This document shows positions 44,083-55,379 of a stretch of DNA of 64,000 bases, piece by piece (the first letter of the stretch is position 1; each line of letters starts with the position of its first letter). The stretch comes from Durusdinium trenchii (Eukaryota; Sar; Dinophyceae; Suessiales; Symbiodiniaceae), in the NCBI GenBank assembly GCA_963970005.1, contig CAXAMN010003536.1:326227-390226 (forward strand), written 5' to 3'. Position numbers and translations under genes: made by a program. Below the pieces are notes generated by a model. It saw nothing but the letters and a program-made list of their open reading frames with translations, did not search any database and was not told the origin of the DNA.

Positions 44083-44600
44083 GGCTATGGTTTTGATATG
44101 ATTTGCTGTTATGGTTTTATTATGGCTTCTCAAGTTATATAGTGGTTTTCTGCTCATGATTTTGTTATGGTTTTGATATGATTTGTTGATATGGGTTTGA
44201 TACTGGTTTGAATATGATGTTCTTATGGATTTCTTATGGTCCAGCCACTCGAGCCCTCCTCCCCCCCACAAGGGAACCTTTCTTCCAAGCCCTGGCCCAC
44301 TCAAAAGCCTTTTGATAGCCTTTCCAGGGCCTCTCACCACTTTGGAACCTGCCTCCAGCCCGCGGAAAAGGCAAGCCATACCAAAACCATATCAAAATCA
44401 AAACAAAACCATAAGCGTTACACTTTTCTTATGGATTTCTTATGGTCCAGCCACCCGAGCGCTCCTCCCCCCACAAGGGAACCTTTCTCAATCATAACAA
44501 AATCATAACCAAAACCACAACCACATTTTCACACCATATCAAAATCATAACCTCCAACCATATCAAAACCTGTAGAAAAACTCAACCCCAAAAACTGGTC
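44083..44600. repeat. TATGGTTTTGATATG repeats and a 62-bp direct duplication
   Basis: TATGGTTTTGATATGATTTG-type units occupy 44083-44215, and the complement (CCATATCAAAATCAAAAC, ACCATATCAAAATCATAACC) occupies 44378-44415 and 44490-44575. Between them, a block starting TCTTATGGATTTCTTATGGT at 44221-44283 is repeated at 44426-44487 with a few changes. The arrangement is a direct repeat flanked by an inverted array. Confidence 0.75.
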
Positions 44601-46290
44601 TCAGGCTGGTTTAGCCAGTCTTAATGCTTGAGTAAGCAATGACAGTAGGACGTGGCTGGACAAAGGGTCGAAGGGTTATTGTAACCAAATCGATAGGGTC
44701 TTTGTTCTTACCAACCATCGTGTCCAAAGCCCCTGCTTTCACATGGGGCATGCAGTCGAGAAGACCAGATATTCATACATATTGCTATGCAGTTGGTTTG
44801 GGCACCTGGGTCACTGAATGCTACCAGTATCTACTGGTCAAACAAAATTCTGTGCTCACTACTCTTGATAAATAAAACCTGCCACCACGTCTAAGTAAAG
44901 CTGGTCCGCCAACCTTCAACCATGAACGTTGTCCGCCCACCAGGGAAGAAACTGCGGCCACCAGCACGGAAGCAAAGTAGAGGGCCTTGGGCAGAAACAT
45001 ACTTCAACTTCAACATGTGCATCTCAAAATGTTTGGTGAAACGCTTGGATTTATTTGGGAACGAACCGCAGTAGAAGCAAGTCCCTCAATCCTGTGTCTA
45101 CAGGTGATTCGGTTGTCGCTCCCCGTGGATATTCTTTAAGCCTCTCGAATCAAAAATCATGTGAAACAACAGAACGACTTTGAGCATGTTTGAATTGAGT
45201 CGGATAATGTGATGGGAAGAAACTAAAGTGGGCACATGCCCAACATCAACTCCAAGCTGCAAGTTTATCTGTTTCAACTGATCCAAATCAAATGCAGTCG
45301 GTGCGCGGACGGCATAATTATGTTGCCTTTGCGGCTCAGCATCTAAACCATCACAAGACAAACAATTGATTGATCAAACTTGCATAGGCTTTTGCGCCTC
45401 TCAATATGAAAGCCAAGCAGCACTTGTTGAATCCCATGCGCCTGACACAGTCGTTGACCACAAATTTACACCAAGCAAAATTCAACTAGCTGGGCTTAAT
45501 ACCAAACATCGCCGTTTCTTGTATGTTGCGCCAAAATTGAGTGCCTTGTGTATCTTAACTTACAGTGACTTGCCGCATATTGACTCTCATTACATCTCTA
45601 CCGCTGGGGAGAAGGAACTACTGTAAATCAGGAGTCAATTTTCTTTGCAATGGGGGTTAGTGATGCCAGGCTTTGCCTTGATAGGTCTCTTTCTGATGCC
45701 TTGCAGTCATTCAATGTTGATGTGCTGGGTGGCCCTATAGGGAGCCCCTGCAAGGGACTGCTCCTGGGGAGGAATGAAATCAACAGTTACGCCTTGGCAA
45801 AGGGGGGTTACTCTGTGGAGTAATAAAATCAAGAGTTAATAGTTCAATATGTGCAGAAGAGTTGAAAAGAATTAACACTATATAGAGTTATGTTTGAGAA
45901 CGCTACGTGTGGAGACATTGGTTGTAAAAGACATAACTCTTGAGTTAATTATGTTGAACTCTTCTGTCACATCTTTTCGGTTTACGGCTTACGGTTTACA
46001 ACATTTTACAACAAGTGTTTCTTGGACCATGGATGTGATATACAAGTCTGGGCTGTGACATTCCTGGATCTTGATCAAACAGTTATTGCAGGTTGCTCAA
46101 GACTCCCGTAAGATACAATCTATATACTGAGTCTGGCTGGCATCTCAAGTCCTTTCTACCTGCCTCGGCTCACAAGATCCTCGTGGCTCTCGGCAAGCTC
46201 AGCCAACAAGCGACTCAGGGGCAGGTTTGTCACAGCAAATCTGTTAGTCTCAACACTTTGACTGCGTTGGTGTCAACACATGGTCTTGTG
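44600..46290. other. No clear gene
   Basis: Short frames only. A possible GAGTTAATA / GAGTTAAT inverted pair lies at 45834-45960 but is weak. Confidence 0.4.
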
Positions 46291-46299
46291 AATAGAGGA

Positions 46300-46590
46300 G
46301 AACATGTTTGTCTTCACCTGTTGTCTAACCTTCAACACCATTCATTATCAGTTAGGTCAACAGCTAATATTGCCTCTTCCGGAGGGAGATGCCAATGTTT
46401 CATCTCGTCCGATTGTGCATGCGCATGTAGCAAAGAACCAGCAAGTATGGCAGGCCGATATATTGAGTCGGGGGAGCTGGTGTTGGAACTCTGTGAATGA
46501 TTTGTCATGTAAACAGACCATCTCATCTCATGCCAAGTTTCAGGACGGGTCGGTTCTGGCTTTGGCTTTGACGCTTGTTGCCTCATTGTG
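46300..46590 (+). pseudogene. Possible RNase H tail of a retroelement
   Basis: A frame reads HAHVAKNQQVWQADILSRGS near 46420-46480. The N..(A)D.LSRG ending is like the last motif of RNase H in DIRS-like and Ty3-like elements. Nothing upstream gives RT, so this is a small remnant at best. Chance remains possible. Confidence 0.25.
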
Positions 46591-46816
46591 AACAACAATC
46601 GAGACTGGCGAGGCATTGGAAAGCATTATATACAGTTCCCGCTTTTACGGTGGGATGATACATGTCATATGTACAGTGGAAGGACCAACCGTCCAGGGGC
46701 CCAAGATCTGCTTCGTGGCTCTACCTTGAAATCGTACTGAAAACATGTCAAAAGGCACCTGCAAGCAGCAAGGCCCCTAAAGCTAGAAGGTTAAAAGAAT
46801 TAAGCAAATCAATGTG

Positions 46817-47280
46817 GGAGCACGTCAGCACCAACTCTCGCACCTGATGTCGGCACTCCCGCATCTGCCAAAGTCGGCACATCTCTTTTCAAGGAGATTG
46901 TCTGGCGAACTGTTTTCAACCTGCAGCGAGCGCTCCGCCCCTTCAAACAGCTACACGATGGGTGGGGTGGCCCGCAAAGTACTTGGCCACTTGGCACGAA
47001 TTGTATTCATTGTATTCTAATCATTGTTCATGATGTTCATGTTGGCATAAAAGGAACCAGCTGCTCCCAAGGACCTTGATGTGTTGAAGAAAAGGAAGTA
47101 GAAACAGCGCATTCTCATGGAGGTCGCCAATCTTTACAGGCTTTGCTATACCCTCGGCACAACCGAAATGCCGCTACCTCATGTGGGCCACACTGGATCT
47201 TCGTTGTCGGAAGTCCCCGCCATCGCCCTCCATCTGGTTCGCTCAACCTCGCAAAGGGTGGGGGTGATGCTGCTCTTCTA
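46817..47280 (+). CDS. Two exon-like segments, unknown
   Basis: VGTPASAKVGTSLFKEIVWR TVFNLQRALRPFKQLHDG (about 46850-46965) and KQRILMEVANLYRLCYTLGT TEMPLPHVGHTGSS (about 47103-47205) are open and look protein-like, in different frames. They may be exons of one gene with an intron between. No function is seen. Confidence 0.25.
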
Positions 47281-48990
47281 GCTTCTTCTGTGTTCGACAT
47301 TGCAGATTGACGGAGATCGACATCTTGAGGACGGTTTCCAGCAGGGCCGAGGCACAATTCCCACGTTGAGGTCAAAAGGAGTGGAGCGAAAGGAGTGAAC
47401 GCTGCAGCTGCTTTCTTTCAGGTCCGTAGAAACATGCAGGTTCTAGAGAGCCCCTCATTTTTGTTTATATACCAGGACTGGGATCGCGAACACGTGTCAA
47501 GAGTTAAGACCTAGGGTTCAGTCAGATCCTGCGATTCAATTTGTAAGCCAAGCCTGCAGCACACGTGGACACATACTTGGATGCTCAACAAGCTTTACAA
47601 GCCAAGCATTGTGCCGAGAAGAAAGTCCCTTAGCGAACTGCCAAGAACAGCAATTTGTCCTCGGCTAATCTGTGCTGCACATCCCCTCAAAATGCAACAA
47701 GGTGGTCCTTGCATTGGACGCCATGAGCCCAAAGCTAAGGGCTATCAAAAGCATGACCCCAATTAATCAGTATTCAATATATATATATATATTATCCCTG
47801 TTGCCATTCCCTTCTGCTCCTGCAGTTCGCGACATATGCCGTCAGCTTCTGCCTGCCGCAAAGGAGAGCCTGGCACAAGTTGATTGAACTTCTGCTGTCC
47901 ACCTTGCTCCTAGTAGTAAGGCCAGCAGCCCCTAGTAGGGTCCTGGCATTGAAACTCAAGCGACATTCAGAATCTGAACCTGAATCTGCAGTCTACAAAA
48001 TCTCTAGGGTTCGTAGATATCGGGTCTAGGTCCAGGTAGAGTAACAGTGCGCTAATTGTACCTTCAGCAGCATCTTCTTTGCGGATAGCCTGGCAAAATA
48101 GTTGACACAACTTTTTTCACTGATTGATAACTGACACAGTGCACTGGAACACGGCAGAACATTGACCAGCAGTGCACAAACGACAAACGCTTTCCTTCCT
48201 GCAGAAGCACAGGATATGCTAGCTAACAACGAAAGTCAGCCTCCAAAATGAGAGCATTGCACAACTGCACCTAGGCTGAACAAAGTAACAGGACACGAAG
48301 ATGAGCATCTACAAAATCGTGTCCGCAATCTAGTTGACATGAAAATTTTCCACCCTTGAGTGCAGGCACAATACCTACAGTACAACGGTTGACTGTTCCA
48401 GAGGCAAAGTGACAACATGGCATGAAATATTGCAAAGGCGACTACAATGAAACAAAAGAAAACGAAGGTTAAGTAAAAGTCTTGAGAAAGTGCTGTCCAT
48501 ACTTGAATGGACCTAGATCTTCAAGGCCCCAGCCACCGGCCACATATTCTGAGGACATAAAACCAAATTCTTCAATTTGGTGGAGAGAAGCATCGAAGAT
48601 GCAGTCGGCGATGCCTGCAAGAAGCCCGCTAGAAAAGCATCCACTTTGCAAAGCCCTGACGTTTGAAGTGATCAACTTGACGTTTGATGTAAGTTGAAAA
48701 GAAGGTGATCATTGGTGATACTCTGCTTTTTGCAAAAGCGTGTGTTGTGGGGATAGATCACCTGGGGTCTTCTGGTGGTTCACGCGATGTCATTAGTAAT
48801 TTTTGAATATGGTTTCCGATTGATTCATAACCAGCGCTTGCTCTGTGATGCCCCTTAGGCGACAGAAAAACGGTTAAAATGTCATGTGCGCATAGTTCCT
48901 CCCTCTCAGAGCTGACAGATAGAAACCTCGTTGGCGTCTCATCATGCGAATACGTGATCATGTGCATAAATCCGCCGACCCCACACCGTG
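47280..48990. other. No recognisable gene
   Basis: Short open frames on both strands without domains. A TA run lies at 47778-47791. Confidence 0.45.
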
Positions 48991-49001
48991 ACTGTCGATG
49001 T

Positions 49002-49115
49002 TAGCCTTAGCCTTAAGCCTTAGCCTTAATCCTTAGCCTTAGCCTTAGCCTTAGACTTAAAGCCTTAGCCTCAGCCTTAGCCTTAGGATTAGACGTAGCC
49101 TTAGCCTTAGACCTT
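49002..49115. repeat. Hexanucleotide (CCTTAG)n tract
   Basis: Irregular head-to-tail CCTTAG units with occasional indels (AAGCCTTAG, CCTTAATCC, CCTTAGACTT). It resembles but does not equal a telomeric repeat. Confidence 0.9.
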
Positions 49116-49401
49116 ATCTCCCCTACCCCTCCGGACCTTTGTTGCAGTGACGAAATCCCGACCTAAAAGCTACGAGATTTGACGGGATTGCGACCTGAAA
49201 GCGGCCTGATGGTGACCTGGATTGTCCAAGATTCTGCCATCCCAATTGATTTACATCTTGGGGCACCCTCTTGACCCGCGCGGGAAAATAAGCACGGTCC
49301 AAAATGGTCCTGGGCTCGAATCCTGGGCTGGTCGCGGCGTGGTCCCGGCCAATGCCCTTGCTTTTTCGTAGATTTTGTCATGTTTTCTGTTGGTTTATGA
49401 G

Positions 49402-49644
49402 ATTTTCAAAGGCTTTTCTAGCATTTTCCTAGGAATGCTCTCGGCTTTGTCTAGATTTTGTTATGTATTCGGCTGGATGCTTTTCCAAGAATTTTCTAGC
49501 GCTTCCTCTTGTTTTTAGGTTCCCAGATTTCTCCCAAAAATTGGTAACCTTTCCAGATTTCTCCCAAAAATTGGTAACCTTTTGCTAACCTATGGAACTT
49601 TCAAAGGCTTTTCTAGCATTTTCCTAGGAATGCTCTAGGCTTCG
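49402..49644. repeat. Two overlapping direct duplications
   Basis: TTTCAAAGGCTTTTCTAGCA followed by TTTTCCTAGGAATGCTCT occurs at about 49406 and 49600. Between them CCAGATTTCTCCCAAAAATT GGTAACCTT is tandemly doubled at 49522 and 49553. Confidence 0.85.
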
Positions 49645-49979
49645 CTACGGAAACAGACGACAACGCACAGACTGCGAAGCGGGTGCTACCATGACATGTG
49701 AGCAACCTATAGTGGCTTCAAAACAACTGTGGTGTCCAGAGGAACGGATGTGTCACAGAACGTGGCCGTGGTGATTGTGGGTACCTTCTCGGGTCTTATC
49801 AGTGCCCGCCTTTGTGGGACCCGCTTTGGAACCCTTGGCAAAGGGATGCCTTGGTGGTAATGGGTTGGGTCGCCGGGAGAAACCGATCGATTCAGCACAA
49901 GTCCGGGCGCCGATACGCGTGGCATTTGAATGTACCCTAGACCATGGGCAGCGCCAGGCCGCAGAACCCAACGCGTCAC

Positions 49980-50830
49980 GGGGTTCATGCAAGAGCTGAC
50001 GTCCGATGGTAAATCTGGGAGGTACCCAAAAAGTCGACTTTTTGGGTACCTGCTTTGGTAGTGCTGGGTTGGGTCTAGACTCTTGGGCAATGATATCCTT
50101 AATGGGGACGAGGGTTCAGCATTACGGGGTTCATGTGACGTCCGATGGTAAACCTGGGAGGTACCCAAAAAGTCGACTTTTGAAAAAACAGAGACAGTCC
50201 TCTATCGTGGAACCCACCTTTGCAGTTTGGCCTGCGAGGGGTCCTCGGCGATAGAGTGTGCCTGGACAGCAGGATATAGACGCGGACTCGTCGGTGAGGA
50301 ACGCATCATCATCACCACGGGGTTCATGCAAGAGATCGCGTATGGTAAATCTGGGAGGTACCCAAAAAGTCGACTTTTTGGGTACCTGCTGTGGTGGTGA
50401 TGGGTCTGAACTCTTAGGCAATGATATCCTTTATGGGGAGAAGGGTTCAGCATCACGGGGTTCATGCAAGCGATGACGTCCGATGGTAAATCTGGGAGGT
50501 ACCCAAAAAGTCGACTTTTTGGGTACCTGCTTTGGTGGTGATGGGTTGGGTCACCGGGAGAAACCGATCGATTCAGCACAAGTCCGGGCGCCGAGTCGAC
50601 TTTTTGGGTACCTGCTTTGGTGGTAATGGGTTGGGTCGCCAGGAGAAACCGATCGATTCAGCACAAGTCCGGGCGCCGACACTTGTGGCACTTGAATGTA
50701 CCCTAGACCATGGGCAGCGCCCTGCGGCCCCACAGGCCGCAGAACCCAACGCGTCACGGGGTTCATGCAAGAGCTGACGTCCGATGGTAAATCGGGAGGT
50801 ACCCAAAAAGTCGACTTTTTGGGTACCTGC
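49980..50830. repeat. Array of a 32-bp perfect palindrome in longer units
   Basis: AGGTACCCAAAAAGTC followed by its exact reverse complement occurs at 50020-50051, 50356-50387, 50497-50528 and 50797-50828. A copy at 50159 is truncated in its right arm, and only the right half is present at 50594-50613. Each is preceded by a GGGTTCATG(C/T)-type block and CGATGGTAAA, and most are followed by TGCTTTGGTGGT. A second shared block (GAGAAACCGATCGATTCAGC) lies between some copies. Confidence 0.95.
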
Positions 50831-51643
50831 TTTGGTGGTGCTGGGTTGGGTCTAATCGGGAGGTACAGCAAATCCCTCCATTCTCGGCCATGCAGCAGCA
50901 TCAGTGCCCCACAACACACATAGAGCCACCCCAAACAGCTGCCGCCTGCCCTCCAAGACCAGATCCACGGAGTCCTCACTGGTCCTCCAAGGCTCGACCA
51001 CTGGTCCAGTCCCTTCCTGCGAGCTGCCCCTGGACCATCAGCAACCATCACAACCACACTTCTCCAGCAAAAAGTGCTGCCGGCAACTCCCAACTCACGC
51101 TCCGCCCGCGCTAGACCCGGACCTCGCACCCCGGCGCTCGCATTCCCTAGCTCCACTCCACACTCCACTACACATCCCTTGCGCGCCTCGTCCAGCTCCA
51201 GCAGCCGTCGGCTTCCGCCAGCCTGCCAAAACACTGCGCGCCGGCGTTTTCCGCCCACGACAACTACACCGAGCAGTTTTCCGTGGCCTGCATAAGGGGA
51301 CATACATGGGCAACGCCCCCGCTGGCTGACGCGACCTAGCAAACACCATGGGCAGCGCCCTTCTCCCGCAGGAAACGCACAACACAAACACCGGCTCACC
51401 CGACAACTTGGGTGACGGGGGCTCTTCTCGACTCCTGCATTTTGCTCAAGGGGTGCTCCAGGAAACCCTATCCTCCCCACATCCAGGGCAACGTCCTTCC
51501 TCCTACTGTGGAACCACCCGCTTCCACACCCTTCCGTCCCCCCCCCGAAATGTAGAGGCCTACTTCTACAGGTTCCACTCCAGTGGCCTATCTAGTGTGT
51601 CCATACTTGACTGCCATAAGGCTCAAGAGGATAAGACTCTGCG

Positions 51644-51650
51644 TATAAAA
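51644..51650 (+). promoter_or_regulatory. LTR TATA box
   Basis: TATAAAA lies about 55 bases upstream of the primer-binding site, where the U3 promoter of a short LTR would be. Transcription would start near 51675 and leave a short R/U5. Confidence 0.55.
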
Positions 51651-51700
51651 GACACTAGCGGTCTGCACCTCAACCGTGTACGCCCTAGTCACTCTTTCAG

Positions 51701-51716
51701 TGGTAGCGGAGCTGTG
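51701..51716 (+). promoter_or_regulatory. Primer-binding site (initiator-tRNA-Met-like)
   Basis: TGGTAGCGGAGCTG begins directly after ...TTTCAG. TGGTAGC- is what would pair with the CCA-ended 3' terminus of an initiator tRNA-Met, the usual primer of copia elements. It marks the 3' end of the 5' LTR at about 51699. Confidence 0.55.
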
Positions 51717-51777
51717 ATCCTGGAAGACCCAGGTGAGCTCCTTTCCTAGGCATAGACTTGCTTGTAGGCGACCGGCC

Positions 51778-52329
51778 ATGGATTGGATTGACGACTGGGA
51801 AGAGCCTGATGCGGATGTGGCTTATGAGCCAGCAGCCTATGTGAATAGGCATGTGAGAAGAGAACCAGCAGCTATAGCAATGACAACACAGGTCACTACA
51901 AAGGTGCCCCCATCTTATGATGGAAAGACTTCATGGTTTTCCTATGAGGATGCCATAGACGATTGGTGTGATATCACCGAGCTGGAAGATGAGAAGAGAG
52001 GACCAGCTTTGAGAAACAGATTAGAAGGAGAAGCAGCCGTATACAAACGTGTATTAGACAGAGATGCATTGAAGGCAAATGATCCACCAGGAGCTGGAGT
52101 AGAATACTTCAAACGAGTACTACGACCATATTTTGTGAAAGGATCCACCAATGTATTCCTGTATAGGTTTATGCAATTCGTGCGCTTCAATCGCGGATCA
52201 GCCGACATGATGAAGTGGATGACAAGATTTCAGATTTTACTGACTCCAAAGGCTTATGAGCAGTTGGACGGACATGTTGGATCCAGTAACACAAGTACAT
52301 CCTCAGGTACAAGCACAGATGCAAGCTGA
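51778..52329 (+). CDS. Gag N-terminal part (copia)
   Basis: The first ATG after the PBS (51778) opens MDWIDDWEEPDADVAYEPAA, then a helical gag core: YDGKTSWFSYEDAIDDWCDI, LRNRLEGEAAVYKRVLDRDA and GVEYFKRVLRPYFVKGSTNV, with FLYRFMQFVRFNRGSADMMK near the end. The W-F-Y-E-D and FL.F....R..S.D...W pattern is typical of copia-type UBN2 gag. The useful frame ends near residue 158 (about 52250), where the path changes frame by +1 into the next ORF (WTDMLDPV). The last 25 codons here are out of frame. Gag would form the particle that packages element RNA. Confidence 0.7.
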   Translation: MDWIDDWEEPDADVAYEPAAYVNRHVRREPAAIAMTTQVTTKVPPSYDGKTSWFSYEDAIDDWCDITELEDEKRGPALRNRLEGEAAVYKRVLDRDALKANDPPGAGVEYFKRVLRPYFVKGSTNVFLYRFMQFVRFNRGSADMMKWMTRFQILLTPKAYEQLDGHVGSSNTSTSSGTSTDAS

Positions 52330-54259
52330 TGCAGCGATGACTGGAGTAGCTCCAACAGCGGAAAGAATTCAGGAAATCATGCAGAATGTAAATGGCAATA
52401 TGAGAATTCTTCATCAGAACGATTTTCCTTTAGGAGAAAATCTCATTGCCTTACTCATGCTGTCACTTGCGGATTTATCTCAGGACCAGAGGAACACTTT
52501 GACCTCTTTGATGACACATCGTGGTAGAGTCCTGCAGCAATACACCACAACAGAGTTGAGGACAGTCTTCATTGAGATGTTCTGCACAACAAAGACTTCA
52601 GTAGACAATCCTCTAATGCAGCCAACAGGTGCTGGAGGTAGAAGATCATTTCTCGTACTAGACGAAGGAGAACTCGATGGTACATATGGCTATTGGGCCG
52701 AAGATGAAGAAGATGGAACAGAAGGATTCCTTGATGCCCTGGACGATGTCTTTTGGGTATATGATGAACAGAATTTCTCTTGGTTCCAGAGGAGATTCCA
52801 AGGAAGAAGAGCCAGAAAAGGCAAAGGAAAAGGTAGAAGAAAAGGAAAAGGCAAAGGAAGATCAGGCCGCAGATTTTTCAGACCTCGTGGAAAAGGAAAA
52901 GGAAAGAGACGAGGTAAAGGCCATTATGCTGATGAGCAATCAACAAATTACCCAGATGAGTATTTTGAAGAGAATCCTTATGAGGACACTTGGGAGTCAA
53001 ACCAAGTAGCATATGATGCTATTCTTGCCGAAGATATGAATGACTATCTTCAAGGAGAACATGAAGATGCCAATGACTTTTGGCAACAGCTTGAAGAAGC
53101 ATGGTTTTCCCACAAAGGAAAAGGAAAAGGCAAGAGAAAAGGCAAGAAAGGAAAAGGAAAAGATAAAGGAGATGGCAAACAAGATGCAAACTATGCAAAT
53201 CAACAACAGCCACGTTCTTTACCTGCACCTTCAAGATCTTCACAAGCATCAGGAAGCCACCAAGGTTTCTTTGCTCATTGTGTGACAACAGCAGCTGAAG
53301 TCCATGACAGTGAGGTGGACTTGCTGTCAGGCATGATGACCTCATGTCAAGATGAAGCTGACTGTAATGTCAACAATGGTGAGATGATCTTCGATGACAT
53401 GAGTGCCCCTGTGAGGTACTCTTTGTCAAAGGAGATGCTCACAGATGCTCCTGATGGCTTTGCGCTTATGAGAGCTGAGGAAGAAGCGAAAGAGATGCAG
53501 GCTATTTCATTTTTGACTGAGAATCGCTTCCCGCCAACTATTGCAATCCTGGACATCGGATGCACTAGAGCTATGGGATCAAGGCGTGCAGTCGATTATT
53601 TTTGTAACTATGTCGACAATCACCCAAACTGTGGACTATGGTACTCTTTTGAGTCTACCAAGAGCAAGTTTTACTTTGCCAATTCTCAGAAGGCTTCTTG
53701 CTCTCAGAAACTGGTGATTCACATGTATGATCGTGCATGGACGATCCACAATACAGAGTTCGACATAGTGGAAGAAGGAGAGGTCCCTTTGCTTATGAGC
53801 TTGCCACAGATGAGAAACTTAGGCTTTGAACTCAGGCTGACACCTCAACATGCTTACCTGACATCGGTGCCTCTTGGTATCAAATTTTTGGAGTTGAAGG
53901 TTGCAGCCAGTACTCATCTTGTTTTGGACTTCCAAGATATTGCATGGTATCTGTCTGACGTGCGTTTGCAGGCTCGGCGCGAGAAGAGCTTTTACTCTCA
54001 CTTCACTCACTATGAATATGGCCATATTTCGGTTGATCACAATAGTGATGAAGATGAAGCTGAGCATGCATATCCTGTGGTTGACTACTGGGAAGTAGAT
54101 CTTCACAAAAGAGAATTGACACGTCACCGCAAGGATTACAGGAAGATTCTTTTCCCAGCAACTAAGTCCTGTCCTGTAGACACTGACTTGCTGGAAGACT
54201 TGCGACTGACAATCATCAAGAAGGAAAGAAGGAGGAGAAGAGATCAAGAAGATAGATGA
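52256..54259 (+). CDS. Gag C-terminal part and protease (copia)
   Basis: After the frame change the protein has the rest of gag (residues about 5-110), a spacer, then strongly basic KGKGKGRRKGKGKGR (about 183-225) and SHKGKGKGKRKGKKGKGK (about 285-305) tracts. These take the place of the usual CCHC zinc knuckle as RNA-binding region. The protease core follows at IAILDIGCTRAMGSRRAV (D433). The canonical active site is D-T/S-G; here it is D-I-G, which would weaken or abolish activity. The frame ends near 54235 by a +1 change into the integrase frame. Proteolysis would normally free gag, integrase and RT. Confidence 0.7.
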   Translation: MSSWTDMLDPVTQVHPQVQAQMQADAAMTGVAPTAERIQEIMQNVNGNMRILHQNDFPLGENLIALLMLSLADLSQDQRNTLTSLMTHRGRVLQQYTTTELRTVFIEMFCTTKTSVDNPLMQPTGAGGRRSFLVLDEGELDGTYGYWAEDEEDGTEGFLDALDDVFWVYDEQNFSWFQRRFQGRRARKGKGKGRRKGKGKGRSGRRFFRPRGKGKGKRRGKGHYADEQSTNYPDEYFEENPYEDTWESNQVAYDAILAEDMNDYLQGEHEDANDFWQQLEEAWFSHKGKGKGKRKGKKGKGKDKGDGKQDANYANQQQPRSLPAPSRSSQASGSHQGFFAHCVTTAAEVHDSEVDLLSGMMTSCQDEADCNVNNGEMIFDDMSAPVRYSLSKEMLTDAPDGFALMRAEEEAKEMQAISFLTENRFPPTIAILDIGCTRAMGSRRAVDYFCNYVDNHPNCGLWYSFESTKSKFYFANSQKASCSQKLVIHMYDRAWTIHNTEFDIVEEGEVPLLMSLPQMRNLGFELRLTPQHAYLTSVPLGIKFLELKVAASTHLVLDFQDIAWYLSDVRLQARREKSFYSHFTHYEYGHISVDHNSDEDEAEHAYPVVDYWEVDLHKRELTRHRKDYRKILFPATKSCPVDTDLLEDLRLTIIKKERRRRRDQEDR

Positions 54260-55379
54260 TTGGCGCAAGGCAAAATGGAAGGACCTACAAATTGGCTATG
54301 AATGGCGTGGTAGAACAATTTTTAAGTTCAAGCCAGATGCCAAAATTCCAGATCTAAAGATCAGGAAGGCTGGCATTGAGCACCGTGGCATTGGTGATCC
54401 CGATGCAGTGGTGCGCTCCTCCTCAGAGAAGGTTCCCATTGCAAAGGACAGGGAACCAGGCTTCTCTTCAGAGAAGGAAGGTGCACCTTCCAGTGCTGCG
54501 GAAAAGCCTGCGCCGCCGAAGTTTCGGTATACTTCCAAGGGTTTTGATCCATTTTGGAAAGGACACAAGTCGAAACCATCTGAGCCTCCACAGGATTTAA
54601 AGGGTGATGATCCTGAGGGTTATACTCCTTCAGAACCACCTGAGAGGCCAGAAGGTGAACTTGTAGAAATCCCTAAAGCATCAAAAGGACCATCAAGTGA
54701 TAAATATGAACTTGAACCAGGTGATGGCGCTCTTGAGCCTAGGCGGATTTCAATCCCATTACCTGGTAGTGAAGTTGTTGCAATGACACCGGCATATAGG
54801 AAGATGTTGCAGAGACTGGAGGACAAGGTAGAGCTTTATAAGCTTCATGTGAAGCACTACCATATGAGTCTTACTCAGTTTCGTAGACGTGTTTCTATGT
54901 TGAAGCTTCCTGACTCTGTTTTAGAGAAGTATGAATCAGTTGTCAGGAACTGCCGTGTTTGTAACACTTCAGTGGCACCTCCGCCACGAGCCAGAGTCTC
55001 CGGTATTAGAGCTTCATGTTTCGGTGATGTTGTTTTTACTGATCATTGTGAGGTTGAACTTCACAAGAACCAGTATATCATTTTTCTTGTTCTTGATGGT
55101 GCCACAAATCTTCTCTGGGCTACGGCACAGAAAGACCTCATAGATCAAACCACCATCCAAGCATTGAGGCAGTGGTCTGATGAGAACAAGAACAACTGTG
55201 TTCCGAAGGCCATCGTAGGAGACGAAGCCTTTTTCACAGATGCTTTTGTTGAATACTACAGGTTTCAATGGTATACAACAATGTCCTTGTGGGCCAAGAA
55301 CTCCTTGGCCGAACCGAGCAGAGACAGCTGTACGTTTGTTCAAACGTATGTGGCATGTTATGAAAGTAGATCTGGATGA
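54252..55379 (+). CDS. Integrase, N-terminal and catalytic part (copia)
   Basis: After a spacer (IDDWRKAKWKDLQIGYEWRG and a Pro/Glu-rich linker) the GAG-pre-integrase and HHCC part reads LYKLHVKHYHMSLTQFRRRV with NCRVCNTS. The catalytic core holds the first Asp in GDVVFTDHCEV and the second in VPKAIVGDEAFFTD. The third acidic residue, Glu of NRAETAVRLFKRMW, lies in the next frame, because a +1 frame change occurs near 55285. The DDE triad is thus complete but split between frames. Integrase joins the element cDNA to host DNA. Confidence 0.75.
   Translation: MDDWRKAKWKDLQIGYEWRGRTIFKFKPDAKIPDLKIRKAGIEHRGIGDPDAVVRSSSEKVPIAKDREPGFSSEKEGAPSSAAEKPAPPKFRYTSKGFDPFWKGHKSKPSEPPQDLKGDDPEGYTPSEPPERPEGELVEIPKASKGPSSDKYELEPGDGALEPRRISIPLPGSEVVAMTPAYRKMLQRLEDKVELYKLHVKHYHMSLTQFRRRVSMLKLPDSVLEKYESVVRNCRVCNTSVAPPPRARVSGIRASCFGDVVFTDHCEVELHKNQYIIFLVLDGATNLLWATAQKDLIDQTTIQALRQWSDENKNNCVPKAIVGDEAFFTDAFVEYYRFQWYTTMSLWAKNSLAEPSRDSCTFVQTYVACYESRSG

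Noticed and set aside
49002..49115. Telomere
   Set aside because: The unit is CCTTAG with irregular indels and it lies inside the window. It does not match known dinoflagellate telomere repeats.
49980..50830. CRISPR array
   Set aside because: Repeats are perfect palindromes within unequal long units, spacers are not of uniform length, and the DNA is eukaryotic.
50551..51480. 309-codon minus-strand open frame
   Set aside because: It spans the palindromic satellite and a C-rich region before the LTR, shows no domain and has Cys/Gly/Arg-rich composition typical of a chance frame.
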